Part shown: positions 1 through 6,201 of the stretch, one piece after another | Layout: every line of letters begins with the position of its first letter | How positions within the stretch are numbered: position 1 is the first letter of the stretch | Source: an uncultured Eubacteriales bacterium | Lineage (GTDB): Bacteria; Bacillota; Clostridia; Christensenellales; Borkfalkiaceae | Length of the DNA: 6,304 nt | Assembly (NCBI GenBank): GCA_902766475.1 | Contig: CACXDQ010000157.1 | Location: 1-6,304 of the forward strand | Reading direction: 5' to 3' | The notes under the pieces: model-generated | Seen by the model: only the letters and a program-made list of their open reading frames with translations | Database searches by the model: none | What the model was told of the DNA's origin: nothing | Position numbers and translations under genes: made by a program

Positions 1-654
1 TCTGCCACGATTGTCGTGGATATGCAGGGCGGCGAGATCGTCCCCTAAAAGGCGAATATCTTCGCCTATATCGTCGTTAAAGACGTTGGCATGCCCCACG
101 TCGAGGCAAACTTTGAGGTTTTCTCTGTCTATCTCCCTCACTATTTTCTTGACGCTTTTGACCGTTGAAACGGACGGAACGCCGATAAACGGCAAATTTT
201 CAACGCAGACGGTAACGCCGAAATCGGCGGCGTATTTTGAGAGAATATCAAACCTCTCTATATTGAAAGCGTAAGTTTTAAATGGATCTTTGTCCTCTCC
301 CCAACCGAACGGAGCGCCCGTATGGCAGACGACCTTTTCGCAATTTAAATATCTTGCGCCCCTTATCTGCTTTTTGAATACTTCAAGCTCTTGTTTTACG
401 ATCTCTTCGCCGCTCTCGTCGCTCGGCCACAAGCCGTGGAGCTGAGTTATCTTTATCCCGTTTTGCTCGGCGCACTTGCCTATTTTGGTCAGATATTTTG
501 CGTATTCTTGCTCGTCGAGCTTAAATGCGGGGTCGTTTTTATTTGCGAGGTCTTGATAGTCGGCACAAGTATAGCCGTGTTCCCTCATCTTTTTAAAACC
601 CTCTTCGTAGTCGTCATATCTGAAATATGCGGAAGTGATGATTCCTATTAACAT
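1..654 (-). CDS. Sugar phosphate isomerase/epimerase-like TIM-barrel protein (C-terminus beyond window)
   Basis: This gene is cut by the left edge: 218 residues are visible, and the family is usually about 260-290 long. It starts MLIGIITSAYF at an ATG (652-654) with an AGAGGA Shine-Dalgarno site (661-666) six bases upstream. The fold is that of the xylose-isomerase-like / AP-endonuclease-2 TIM barrel. The late strands carry the usual metal-binding pattern: VENLP (Glu152), LDVGHAN (Asp185, His188) and HIHDN (His211, His213). Earlier histidines in QLHG (73) and CHTG (111) sit where this family places substrate or metal ligands. By family, it would be a cytoplasmic, divalent-metal enzyme that isomerises or epimerises a sugar or sugar phosphate; the substrate cannot be told. 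A DNA-repair endonuclease IV is less likely, because the early strands lack that enzyme's sequence character. It lies 61 bases downstream of the surface-protein gene, behind a hairpin, and I see no promoter of its own. Family call is firm, substrate unknown. Confidence 0.82.
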   Translation of the reverse strand, partial: MLIGIITSAYFRYDDYEEGFKKMREHGYTCADYQDLANKNDPAFKLDEQEYAKYLTKIGKCAEQNGIKITQLHGLWPSDESGEEIVKQELEVFKKQIRGARYLNCEKVVCHTGAPFGWGEDKDPFKTYAFNIERFDILSKYAADFGVTVCVENLPFIGVPSVSTVKSVKKIVREIDRENLKVCLDVGHANVFNDDIGEDIRLLGDDLAALHIHDNRGR

Positions 655-673
655 AAAAATTCCTCTAATCAAT

Positions 674-707
674 AATGCCGACGGCGAGCCGTCGGCATTT
701 ATTTTTT
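674..707. terminator. Strong hairpin between convergent signals, terminator-like
   Basis: An 11-bp perfect stem (674-684 with 689-699) closes a four-base CGAG loop. On the plus strand it is followed by a T-rich tail (698-707, TTTATTTTTT). On the minus strand, the direction of the flanking genes, the stem is preceded by an A-rich run and followed only by ATTGATTA, a weak U-tract. It lies eight bases past the stop codon of the surface-protein gene and so most likely ends or attenuates that transcript. Its better polarity is, however, for plus-strand transcription. It may work in both directions. Confidence 0.75.
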
Positions 708-715
708 AATTTCGG

Positions 716-2410
716 TTATTCTGCCTTGGGCTCTTCCTCGGCAGCCTCTTCAACCTTAGGCTCTTCAGCCGCAGTTTCGGGAGCGACCTCTTCGGTTACC
801 TCTTCAACGGGAGCGGTTTCGGCTTGCGCCTCTTCAACGGGAGTTTCTTCCGCAGTTTCTTCGGCAGCCTCTTCAACCGTAGTTTCCTCGGCGGGAGTTT
901 CTTCGGCAGCCTCTTCGACGGGAGCTTCTTCCGCAGTTTCTTCGGCGGTTGCCTCGGTAGCCTTTTCTTCCTTAGCCGTTTCCTTTACGGATTTCTTGCC
1001 GTCGGGATCCTTGGGTTTCCAGAGCGCAATTACGATTATACCGATAAGGCAGACGACTGCGATAGCAAGGAAGATGATAGACTGAACGTTGTTTGCGAAG
1101 AACTTCTCTACAGCCTGATCTTCTATCTTGACTTCTTCATACTGCTTGTCGACGGTAACGGCGTCGCTCCACTTTTCGGAAGTGATACCGCCCATACCTT
1201 CGACGCCCTCGTATTCGCAAACGGCTCTGAAATAGCCTTTTTTGAGCGGGGTGAATGCGATAGACGAAGAGGTAAAGCCGGACTTGTTATAGTTTGCGAC
1301 AGCCGTTGAGCTGTTTGAGCTGTCGGATGCGAGCGCCTCAGCCTCTACCCAGCCTTCCGCATCCAAAGCGGCGGAAGTTGCGTTATACATAAGCTTTATG
1401 CTCTTTACCGTGCAGTTGGTGAGCGTGAAGGTAATATCGTTGTATCTGTAATTGACGTAACCTTCCTCGCCGCCGCCCGACGTCGTTACCTTGATTTCGG
1501 TTTTCTTCTCGTAAGTAAAGCTGAAAATGGGGATAATGAGTTTATCTCCGTCATACCAACCTTCGCCGAGATTTCCGTTTTTGCGGACGTAGTTGTCCTC
1601 GACCTTTATTTCGTTTGCGGGCGTTTCGCCGTCTTTGAAGAGGACGTAGAATTTATAAGTGCCCGAATTGCCGAGGGAGATGGACGAGAACGAAGTTCCG
1701 CTTATATTGGTGTTGCCCGAATTGAAAGAGCCGTTGGGCGCAGCCGTATATACGGACGACTGAACGTCTTTCATCTGATAAAACTTAGAAACGACGAGGT
1801 CCCATATATCCGTGGTAACGGTGAACGTTTCGGACGAGCCGAGATCCGCCGCCGCCTCAGCGACTTTCTCTCTTATCGACGCGAGCTTGGTTTTAGCCGC
1901 ATCGTCGTCGAAATCGACGTAAGATAGGCTGCCCTCGGTATTTAAGGTTGCCCTAACGTTTGTGGAAACGGGCTCTTCATAGCCGTCGATATAGGTATCG
2001 ACGATATAATAATCGTAACCGCCGTCCAAAAGAGCGTCGTTAGAAGTATATGAAACGGTGTATTTGGTGCTGTTCCAGGTATAGCCCTTGCCGTCCTCGG
2101 TGATTTCGCCGGCGGTGAGAGCGTCGCCCTTCTGCCCGAACTCTTCATCGGAAACGTAAACCTTGATTTCCTTTATCTTGGAATTTTCAAGTTTTGCGCC
2201 GGTGGTTTCGTTCACCACATAGTCAAAGGTATTTTCATAGCCGCCCGCCCTTTCGGTAACGGTGCCGACGGAAACGTAGGGATTTTGCGTGTTCTCTTCG
2301 GTCTGCTCGTCAGCCTCGTCCGCAAACGCCGTAACGGCGGAAACGGAGCCGAGCGTAAGGCATAAACCCGTTACGACGGACGCAAAAGATAAAAACTTCT
2401 TGCTTTTCAT
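716..2410 (-). CDS. Exported, single-pass membrane protein with Glu-rich cytoplasmic tail, family unrecognised
   Basis: This 564-residue protein is of unknown function. Residues 1-30 form a signal peptide (basic MKSKK, hydrophobic core, probable cleavage at AFA|DE after residue 30). Residues 31-443 are a Ser/Thr/Tyr/Gly-rich, probably beta-rich extracellular part. The only two cysteines there, Cys333 and Cys398, lie in an Ig-like stretch (about 305-425) and could form a disulfide. A transmembrane helix follows (about 444-464), then a lysine-rich stretch (Lys465-Lys483) that fits a cytoplasmic C-terminus. The last 100 residues are low complexity, with 36 glutamates mixed with Ala, Thr, Pro and Val, and must be disordered. 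No LPXTG or enzyme motif is seen. The start was set at 2410 because it begins the signal peptide, has AGGAG (2420-2424) nine bases upstream and lies about 34 bases after the predicted transcription start. An in-frame ATG at 2494 lies upstream of the promoter. The stop is TAA at 716-718. Surface adhesion, sensing or envelope structure are guesses only. Confidence 0.88.
   Translation of the reverse strand: MKSKKFLSFASVVTGLCLTLGSVSAVTAFADEADEQTEENTQNPYVSVGTVTERAGGYENTFDYVVNETTGAKLENSKIKEIKVYVSDEEFGQKGDALTAGEITEDGKGYTWNSTKYTVSYTSNDALLDGGYDYYIVDTYIDGYEEPVSTNVRATLNTEGSLSYVDFDDDAAKTKLASIREKVAEAAADLGSSETFTVTTDIWDLVVSKFYQMKDVQSSVYTAAPNGSFNSGNTNISGTSFSSISLGNSGTYKFYVLFKDGETPANEIKVEDNYVRKNGNLGEGWYDGDKLIIPIFSFTYEKKTEIKVTTSGGGEEGYVNYRYNDITFTLTNCTVKSIKLMYNATSAALDAEGWVEAEALASDSSNSSTAVANYNKSGFTSSSIAFTPLKKGYFRAVCEYEGVEGMGGITSEKWSDAVTVDKQYEEVKIEDQAVEKFFANNVQSIIFLAIAVVCLIGIIVIALWKPKDPDGKKSVKETAKEEKATEATAEETAEEAPVEEAAEETPAEETTVEEAAEETAEETPVEEAQAETAPVEEVTEEVAPETAAEEPKVEEAAEEEPKAE
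724..970 (-). repeat. Degenerate coding repeats in the Glu-rich tail
   Basis: The DNA for the acidic tail is internally repetitive. The 39-base units 829-867 and 910-948 differ at only three positions and start 81 bases apart. A related 42-base unit fills 868-909, and further decayed copies lie on either side (for example from about 799). All unit lengths are multiples of three, so copy-number change would leave the reading frame intact. The repeats encode alternating Glu-Glu with Ala, Thr, Pro and Val. They also make long Ser-rich and Phe-rich open frames on the opposite strand, which are not genes. Confidence 0.8.
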
Positions 2411-2450
2411 TTGATGCAACTCCTGATTTTTTTGAAGATTACTCAATACT

Positions 2451-2479
2451 ATTTTATACTTTTCGCTTTCGTTTGTCAA
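2451..2479 (-). promoter_or_regulatory. Sigma-A promoter of the surface-protein gene
   Basis: Read on the minus strand, a perfect -35 TTGACA (2474-2479) is followed, after exactly 17 bases, by a -10 TAAAAT (2451-2456) with one mismatch to consensus. Transcription should start near 2444, giving a leader of about 34 bases with an AGGAG site. Upstream, 2490-2560 is extremely A+T-rich with A and T runs and may act as an UP element. This predicts a strongly expressed housekeeping-type gene. Confidence 0.88.
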
Positions 2480-2489
2480 TGTTATTGAC
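2475..2489. promoter_or_regulatory. Palindrome overlapping the -35 box, possible operator
   Basis: GTCAAT-GTT-ATTGAC is an inverted repeat with perfect six-base arms and a three-base spacer. Five of the six -35 bases lie in it. A repressor dimer bound here would block RNA polymerase. It could also be chance in A+T-rich DNA, since the arms are short. No regulator gene is present in the window to pair with it. Confidence 0.35.
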
Positions 2490-2557
2490 GACAAAAAAAC
2501 ACATTTTTAAATTTTTGATAAAAAAAACGGAAAATTTTTATTATTTTTTTTATTTTT

Positions 2558-2594
2558 ATCAAAAGGAAGGGGCGGAAAACGCATTTTCCGCCCC
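2558..2594 (-). terminator. Intrinsic terminator of the nrdD-nrdG-dut operon
   Basis: An 11-bp perfect stem (2569-2579 with 2584-2594; GGGGCGGAAAA arm) has a four-base loop. On the minus strand it is followed by TTCCTTTTGAT (2558-2568). It begins nine bases after the dut stop codon, as expected for an operon end. The tail is T-rich but interrupted. The flanking A-runs on the other side would also allow action on plus-strand transcripts. Confidence 0.85.
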
Positions 2595-2603
2595 GAAAAA
2601 TTT

Positions 2604-3041
2604 TTATTTTCTTCCGGTAGAGCCGAAACCGCCCTCTCCCCTTTCGGTGTCGCCTAAATCATCTGCCTCTTCATAGTCCGCAAAGACGTAGGGTGCGATG
2701 ACGAGCTGAGCTATCCTCTCGCCCCTCTCGACGACCTGTTCTTTCTCGCCGTGGTTGTGGAGCGCAACCTTTATTTCGCCACGATAATCGCTGTCTATTA
2801 CGCCTACCTTGTTCGCCGGCGCAAGATCACGCTTAGAGGCAAGACCGCTCCTCGCATAGACGAGCCCGACGTAGCCCTCGGGTATTTCGACGGCAAGCCC
2901 CGTGCCTATCATTGCGGTATGATGGGGCAATATTTTAACTTCGCCCTCTTCCGCCGAACGGAGATCTCCGCCCGCCGCTCCTTTGCTGCCGTATTCGGGA
3001 AGTACAGCCCTTTCGTTCAACCTCTTTATGCGAACTTTCAT
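2604..3041 (-). CDS. dut: dUTP diphosphatase (dUTPase), trimeric type
   Basis: Dut hydrolyses dUTP to dUMP and pyrophosphate, giving the precursor of dTMP and keeping uracil out of DNA. The 145 residues match the usual length, and all five motifs of the homotrimeric family are in order: I, AAGGDLRS (22-29); II, ARSGLA (63-68); III, GVIDSDYRGEIKV (80-92, catalytic Asp83 and substrate-stacking Tyr86); IV, GERIAQLVI (107-115); V, the glycine-rich RGEGGFGSTG (134-143) that closes over the phosphates. Motif I has Gly where AGYDL is common, which should not affect catalysis. The start is firm: AAGGAG (3047-3052) lies five bases upstream, and the ATG overlaps the nrdG TGA by four bases (ATGA), so translation is probably coupled. 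The gene is last in the nrdD-nrdG-dut operon, and an intrinsic terminator follows. Pairing dUTPase with ribonucleotide reductase makes sense because dUTP arises from the same pool. Confidence 0.96.
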   Translation of the reverse strand: MKVRIKRLNERAVLPEYGSKGAAGGDLRSAEEGEVKILPHHTAMIGTGLAVEIPEGYVGLVYARSGLASKRDLAPANKVGVIDSDYRGEIKVALHNHGEKEQVVERGERIAQLVIAPYVFADYEEADDLGDTERGEGGFGSTGRK

Positions 3042-3562
3042 ACAAACTCCTTCATAAGTACGACTTCTCCGCTACTCAAAGTCGCCTTCAAATCTATTAT
3101 TCTCTGATTTTCCGAGCCACGGAATTTGAGCATTAAGTTTCTCTTGTCTTTTTCGAATCTTCCGTCGACGAGGACGTCGCACACCTCTAAAATTTGCTTT
3201 GCGGTATCCGTCGCCGCCCTCGATCCGCTTAAAAGCTCCTCATATGTAAAGCCCGAAAATATCCAAACGCTCTTATCGGGAAATCTCTCTTTCGCCCTTT
3301 TTACAAGGCTTAAAACGCCGCTTTGGTTTTCGGGCTCGAACGGCTCGCCGCCGAGGACGGTAAGACCGGCTATATAGTCGGGCGCAAGGCTCTCTATCAC
3401 CTCGTCCTCGACGCCTTTATCAAAAACTTTGCCGTATGAAAAATCCCACGTTGCGCTGTTAAAACAGTCCTCACAGCGATTTCTGCATCCCGAAACGAAA
3501 ACGGACGTTCTCACGCCCGTTCCGTCGGCAACGTCACAATATTTGATATTACCGTAATTCAT
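3038..3562 (-). CDS. nrdG: Anaerobic ribonucleoside-triphosphate reductase activating protein
   Basis: NrdG is the radical-SAM activase that cleaves S-adenosylmethionine and generates the glycyl radical on NrdD. The 174 residues fit the family. CRNRCEDC (Cys26, Cys30, Cys33) is the CX3CX2C motif for the [4Fe-4S] cluster. GGEP (71-74) is the radical-SAM motif that contacts the SAM amino group. VDGRFEKDKR and RGSENQR toward the C-terminus are typical NrdG signatures. The start MNYGNIKYCDVADGTGVRTS matches the usual N-terminus of the family, so the longer frame open to 3652, which would overlap the nrdD end, was rejected. The gene starts 14 bases after the nrdD stop. No Shine-Dalgarno site is visible in the AAUAUCAAUAAUCAAA stretch before the ATG, so translation probably depends on ribosomes finishing nrdD. 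The 3' end overlaps dut by four bases. Confidence 0.96.
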   Translation of the reverse strand: MNYGNIKYCDVADGTGVRTSVFVSGCRNRCEDCFNSATWDFSYGKVFDKGVEDEVIESLAPDYIAGLTVLGGEPFEPENQSGVLSLVKRAKERFPDKSVWIFSGFTYEELLSGSRAATDTAKQILEVCDVLVDGRFEKDKRNLMLKFRGSENQRIIDLKATLSSGEVVLMKEFV

Positions 3563-3576
3563 TTTGATTATTGATA

Positions 3577-5751
3577 TTAAAGGTGCAGCACCCTGTCTTT
3601 TATCTCCTGAGTTCTGCCCTGATTCCAATACTGAGTGCCGATATAGCCGCAAGTACGCCTTGCGACGTTCATCTTAGACTGATCTCTGTTCTTGCACTGA
3701 GGACATTCCCACACGAGCTTGTGATCGCCGTCGTTGACGATCTGAATTTCGCCCTCGTAGCCGCAGACCTGACAATAATCGCTCTTCGTGTTGAGTTCGG
3801 CGTACATGATATTGTCGTAAATAAAGCTCATTACCGAGAGAACGGCTTCGATATTGTTCTGCATGTTGGGAACTTCGACGTAGGATATAGCACCGCCGGG
3901 AGAGAGCTGCTGGAACTCGCTCTCGAACTTCAATTTGGTAAATGCGTCTATCTTCTCGGAAACGTGGACGTGATAGCTGTTAGTGATATAGTTTTTATCT
4001 GTAACGCCGGGTATCACGCCGAATCTCTTCTGCAAGCATTTTGCGAATTTGTAAGTGGTGCTTTCGAGCGGAGTGCCGTAAAGCGAGAAATCTATGTTGT
4101 GTTTAGCCTTCCATTCCTTACACTTGTCGTTCATGTGCTGCATTACGGCAAGGGCGAACGGCTTTGCTTCGGGGTCGGTATGCGATTTGTCCGTCATATA
4201 CTTCGTACATTCGTAAAGCCCCGCATAGCCGAGCGAAATGGTGGAATAGCCGCCGTAGAGAAGTTTGTCGATGGTTTCGCCCTTTTTGAGCCTTGCGAGC
4301 GCACCGTACTGCCAAAGTATGGGTGCGGCGTCGGAAAGGGTGCCTTTAAGCCTGTTATGACGGGCGAGCAAAGCTCTGTAACATAAATCCAACCTCTCGT
4401 CGAATATCTTCCAGAACTTATCCATATCCTTACCCGAAGACAGTGCGACGTCGACGAGGTTTATCGTAACGACGCCCTGATTGAATCTTCCGTAATACTT
4501 GGGTTTGCCGTTTTCGTCGACGTAGGGCGTCAAAAAGCTTCTGCAACCCATACACGTGTAGCAATGCCCTTCGCCGTTTTTATCCACCTTATATTCGAGC
4601 ATCTTTTTCTCGGAAATATAGTCGGGCACCATTCTCTTGGCGGTGCATTTTGCGGCGAGTTCGGTAAGGTAATAATATTTGCTGTCCTTTCTTATATTGT
4701 CCTCTTCGAGAACGTAAATGAGCTTGGGGAAAGCGGGGGTTATCCATGCGCCCGACTCGTTTTTAACGCCTTGAATACGCTGGTTGAGCGTCTCTTCGAT
4801 GATGAGGGCGAGGTCGGCTTTTTCGACTTCGTTTCTCGCCTCTCCGAGATACATAAATACCGTTACGAAAGGAGCCTGACCGTTGGTAGTTAAAAGGGTA
4901 ACTACTTGATACTGTATCATCTGTATGCCCTTTCTCACTTCGCTTCTCAAACGTTTTTCGGCAATTTTTCTTATCTGCGCCTCGTCGGTAACGCCTACTT
5001 CGGAAAGCTCTTCCTCAACTTCTTTTATTATCTTTTTACGGCTTACGTCGACAAAGGGCGCAAGGTGAGTGAGCGAGATGGACTGTCCGCCGTACTGATT
5101 GGACGCAACTTGGGCGATTATCTGCGTGGCGATATTGCAAGCCGTCGAAAAGCTGTGCGGCTTTTCAATGAGCGTTCCGCTGATGACCGTGCCGTTTTGA
5201 AGCATATCCTCTAAGTTTACGAGGTCGCAATTATGCATGTGCTGAGCGAAATAGTCGGCGTCGTGGAAGTGGATAAGCCCGTTTTCGTGCGCCTCGACTA
5301 TATCTCTCGGAAGAAGTATTCTCTTGGTAATATCCTTGGAAACCTCGCCCGCCATATAGTCACGCTGAACGCTGTTTACGGTCGGGTTTTTGTTGGAATT
5401 TTCCTGTTTTACCTCTTCGTTGTTGCACTCTATAAGCGAAATTATCTGCTCGTCGGTAGTGTTGCTCGTTCTTACAAGCGCTCTTTTATAGCGGTAAGTG
5501 ATATACTTCCTCGCTACCTCGAAAGCTTTGAGATCCATGATCTCGTTTTCGACGATATCCTGAATTTCCTCAACGCCCAAAGCACGCTTGCGTTTGGCGG
5601 CGTACTCCTCTACGTTTAAGCCTATTTTCTCTATCTGTTCGGCGGAAAGGCGCTTTCTCGCATTTACTTCGTTGTTTGCCTTAGTTACCGCCGCAACTAT
5701 CTTCTGACGGTCGAACTGCGCTTCTTGTCCGCTACGTTTGATTATCTTCAT
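3577..5751 (-). CDS. nrdD: Anaerobic (class III) ribonucleoside-triphosphate reductase
   Basis: NrdD reduces ribonucleoside triphosphates to dNTPs without oxygen, using a glycyl radical. At 724 residues it is full length. Residues 1-93 are an ATP-cone (MKIIKRSGQEAQFDRQKI onward), the allosteric domain that senses dATP/ATP. The core barrel follows, with conserved HNCDLVN (Cys175) and MGCRSF (Cys403), the latter the likely thiyl-radical cysteine by family comparison. CysX2CysX2Cys at 397-403 puts two more cysteines beside it. SPGGAISYVE (617-626) lies before the C-terminal zinc site, Cys660-X2-Cys663 and Cys683-X2-Cys686. RTCGYIG (699-705) carries the radical glycine, Gly702. Start ATG (5749-5751) has AAGGGGAG (5758-5765) six bases upstream. 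It heads the operon with nrdG and dut, and NrdR-like boxes lie about 140 bases upstream. The enzyme is oxygen sensitive, so the organism must be able to grow anaerobically. Confidence 0.98.
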   Translation of the reverse strand: MKIIKRSGQEAQFDRQKIVAAVTKANNEVNARKRLSAEQIEKIGLNVEEYAAKRKRALGVEEIQDIVENEIMDLKAFEVARKYITYRYKRALVRTSNTTDEQIISLIECNNEEVKQENSNKNPTVNSVQRDYMAGEVSKDITKRILLPRDIVEAHENGLIHFHDADYFAQHMHNCDLVNLEDMLQNGTVISGTLIEKPHSFSTACNIATQIIAQVASNQYGGQSISLTHLAPFVDVSRKKIIKEVEEELSEVGVTDEAQIRKIAEKRLRSEVRKGIQMIQYQVVTLLTTNGQAPFVTVFMYLGEARNEVEKADLALIIEETLNQRIQGVKNESGAWITPAFPKLIYVLEEDNIRKDSKYYYLTELAAKCTAKRMVPDYISEKKMLEYKVDKNGEGHCYTCMGCRSFLTPYVDENGKPKYYGRFNQGVVTINLVDVALSSGKDMDKFWKIFDERLDLCYRALLARHNRLKGTLSDAAPILWQYGALARLKKGETIDKLLYGGYSTISLGYAGLYECTKYMTDKSHTDPEAKPFALAVMQHMNDKCKEWKAKHNIDFSLYGTPLESTTYKFAKCLQKRFGVIPGVTDKNYITNSYHVHVSEKIDAFTKLKFESEFQQLSPGGAISYVEVPNMQNNIEAVLSVMSFIYDNIMYAELNTKSDYCQVCGYEGEIQIVNDGDHKLVWECPQCKNRDQSKMNVARRTCGYIGTQYWNQGRTQEIKDRVLHL

Positions 5752-5766
5752 GATTTGCTCCCCTTC

Positions 5767-5803
5767 GGCTTCAAAAGCCTATTACGTCGCCCCTCGGTCG
5801 AGG
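5767..5803 (-). other. Two small hairpins in the nrdD leader
   Basis: Between the predicted transcription start and the Shine-Dalgarno site lie GGCTT-TTG-AAGCC (5767-5779, five pairs) and CCTC-GACC-GAGG (5792-5803, four to five pairs). The first ends two bases upstream of AAGGGGAG. These may only tune access to the ribosome site. They are too small to call a riboswitch, and no known riboswitch core is recognisable. Confidence 0.35.
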
Positions 5804-5812
5804 TGCTATAAC

Positions 5813-5821
5813 AGTATAACA
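5813..5821 (-). promoter_or_regulatory. Extended -10 promoter for nrdD-nrdG-dut
   Basis: On the minus strand TGT-TATACT gives a complete TGn extension and a -10 box with one mismatch. The -35 region at 17 bases (5836-5841, ATCAAA) is poor, as is usual for extended -10 promoters. Transcription would start near 5806, leaving a leader of about 55 bases. A second weak candidate, TTAAAC (5916-5921) to TATTGT (5893-5898) with 17 bases between, lies under the NrdR-like boxes. Confidence 0.55.
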
Positions 5822-5890
5822 CACAAAGCCCCGTTTTTGATGTGGCAGATGCAACAAATGAAAAATTTTTTTGTGAAATTTTTTCCAAAA

Positions 5891-5906
5891 CCACAATATC
5901 TTGTGT
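5891..5906. promoter_or_regulatory. NrdR box 1
   Basis: CCACAATATCTTGTGT matches 14 of 16 positions of the NrdR consensus as I recall it (ACACWATATATWGTGT), including nine of ten in the core. NrdR is the zinc-finger/ATP-cone repressor of ribonucleotide reductase operons in most bacteria, and its sites come in pairs upstream of nrd genes. It sits 140 bases upstream of the nrdD start codon, exactly the operon NrdR is expected to control. Confidence 0.8.
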
Positions 5907-5923
5907 TGAACGTTTGTTTAAGA

Positions 5924-5939
5924 TAACTAAATGTAGTTT
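5924..5939. promoter_or_regulatory. NrdR box 2 (weaker)
   Basis: TAACTAAATGTAGTTT contains a perfect palindrome with five-base arms (AACTA/TAGTT) and matches 11 of 16 NrdR-box positions, eight of ten in the core. It is 17 bases beyond box 1, 33 bases start to start, or about three helical turns. NrdR pairs are usually 15-16 bases apart, so the spacing is one or two bases long. A competing poorer half-site lies at 5861-5876 on the other side. Confidence 0.55.
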
Positions 5940-6126
5940 TACCCCAAACCGGCGCAAAGCGCATAAAAAGGGGTTAAATACGCCCCGAAACGCCGTTTTT
6001 ACACTCAGAAAACGTGGCAAAAAAGAAAAATAAAGAATAAAAACGTTATGGGTTTATAAAATTGCAGATCCGCCCCGACCGCAAGATATAGTATGCCCGA
6101 CTTTTTTCATTCTATATAAAAACTTC
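5940..6126. other. Intergenic DNA without a recognisable gene
   Basis: No coding potential is convincing here. The stretch holds a small GCGC-AAA-GCGC hairpin (5953-5963), a weak minus-strand GGGG...CCCC stem followed by five T residues (about 5969-5989), an A-rich run (6017-6042) and scattered TATA-like words. The weak stem could be the remains of a terminator for a gene beyond the right edge, but four base pairs are not enough to call one. Confidence 0.4.
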
Positions 6127-6163
6127 CCTCTTCGTGAGGCCCTTCGACTGCGCTCAGGGTGAC
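6127..6163. repeat. Interspersed palindromic repeat of the 'CHPERS' type
   Basis: The core CCCTTCGACTGCGCTCAGGG (6140-6159) followed by TGAC is a short element I recognise from the intergenic DNA of many unrelated bacteria. Its minus-strand spurious translation reads LCHPERSRR. It has CCCT/AGGG ends that pair (6140-6143 with 6156-6159), and next to it is a second small hairpin, CCTC-TTCGT-GAGG (6127-6139). The function and mobilising enzyme are unknown. The recognition is from memory, not a search. Confidence 0.7.
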
Positions 6164-6201
6164 AGAGAGAGGAGAAACTCCCGTCGTTTCGTGAGTGTCG
6201 C

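Noticed and set aside
391..651. A hydrophobic plus-strand open frame of 86 residues resembling a membrane protein.
   Set aside because: It is antisense to the sugar-isomerase-like gene, whose conserved motifs make the minus strand the coding one.
675..1309. Overlapping plus-strand open frames (136 and 161 residues), one Ser/Ala-rich and one Phe/Gly-rich.
   Set aside because: They are antisense reflections of the Glu-rich repeat codons, with low-complexity sequence, no ribosome site and no recognisable domain.
2411..2494. A 28-residue upstream extension of the surface protein from an ATG at 2494.
   Set aside because: It lies upstream of the predicted transcription start and would bury the signal peptide. 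The ATG at 2410 has a good ribosome site.
3563..3652. A 30-residue N-terminal extension of NrdG.
   Set aside because: It would overlap the end of nrdD by 76 bases and add sequence not seen in the family, whose N-terminus matches MNYGNIK.
5752..5890. A possible riboswitch in the nrdD leader.
   Set aside because: Only two tiny hairpins are present, with no known aptamer core and no alternative terminator/antiterminator pair.
5748..6020. A 90-residue minus-strand open frame upstream of nrdD.
   Set aside because: It overlaps the nrdD start, the predicted promoter and both NrdR-like boxes, and the protein sequence has no recognisable character.
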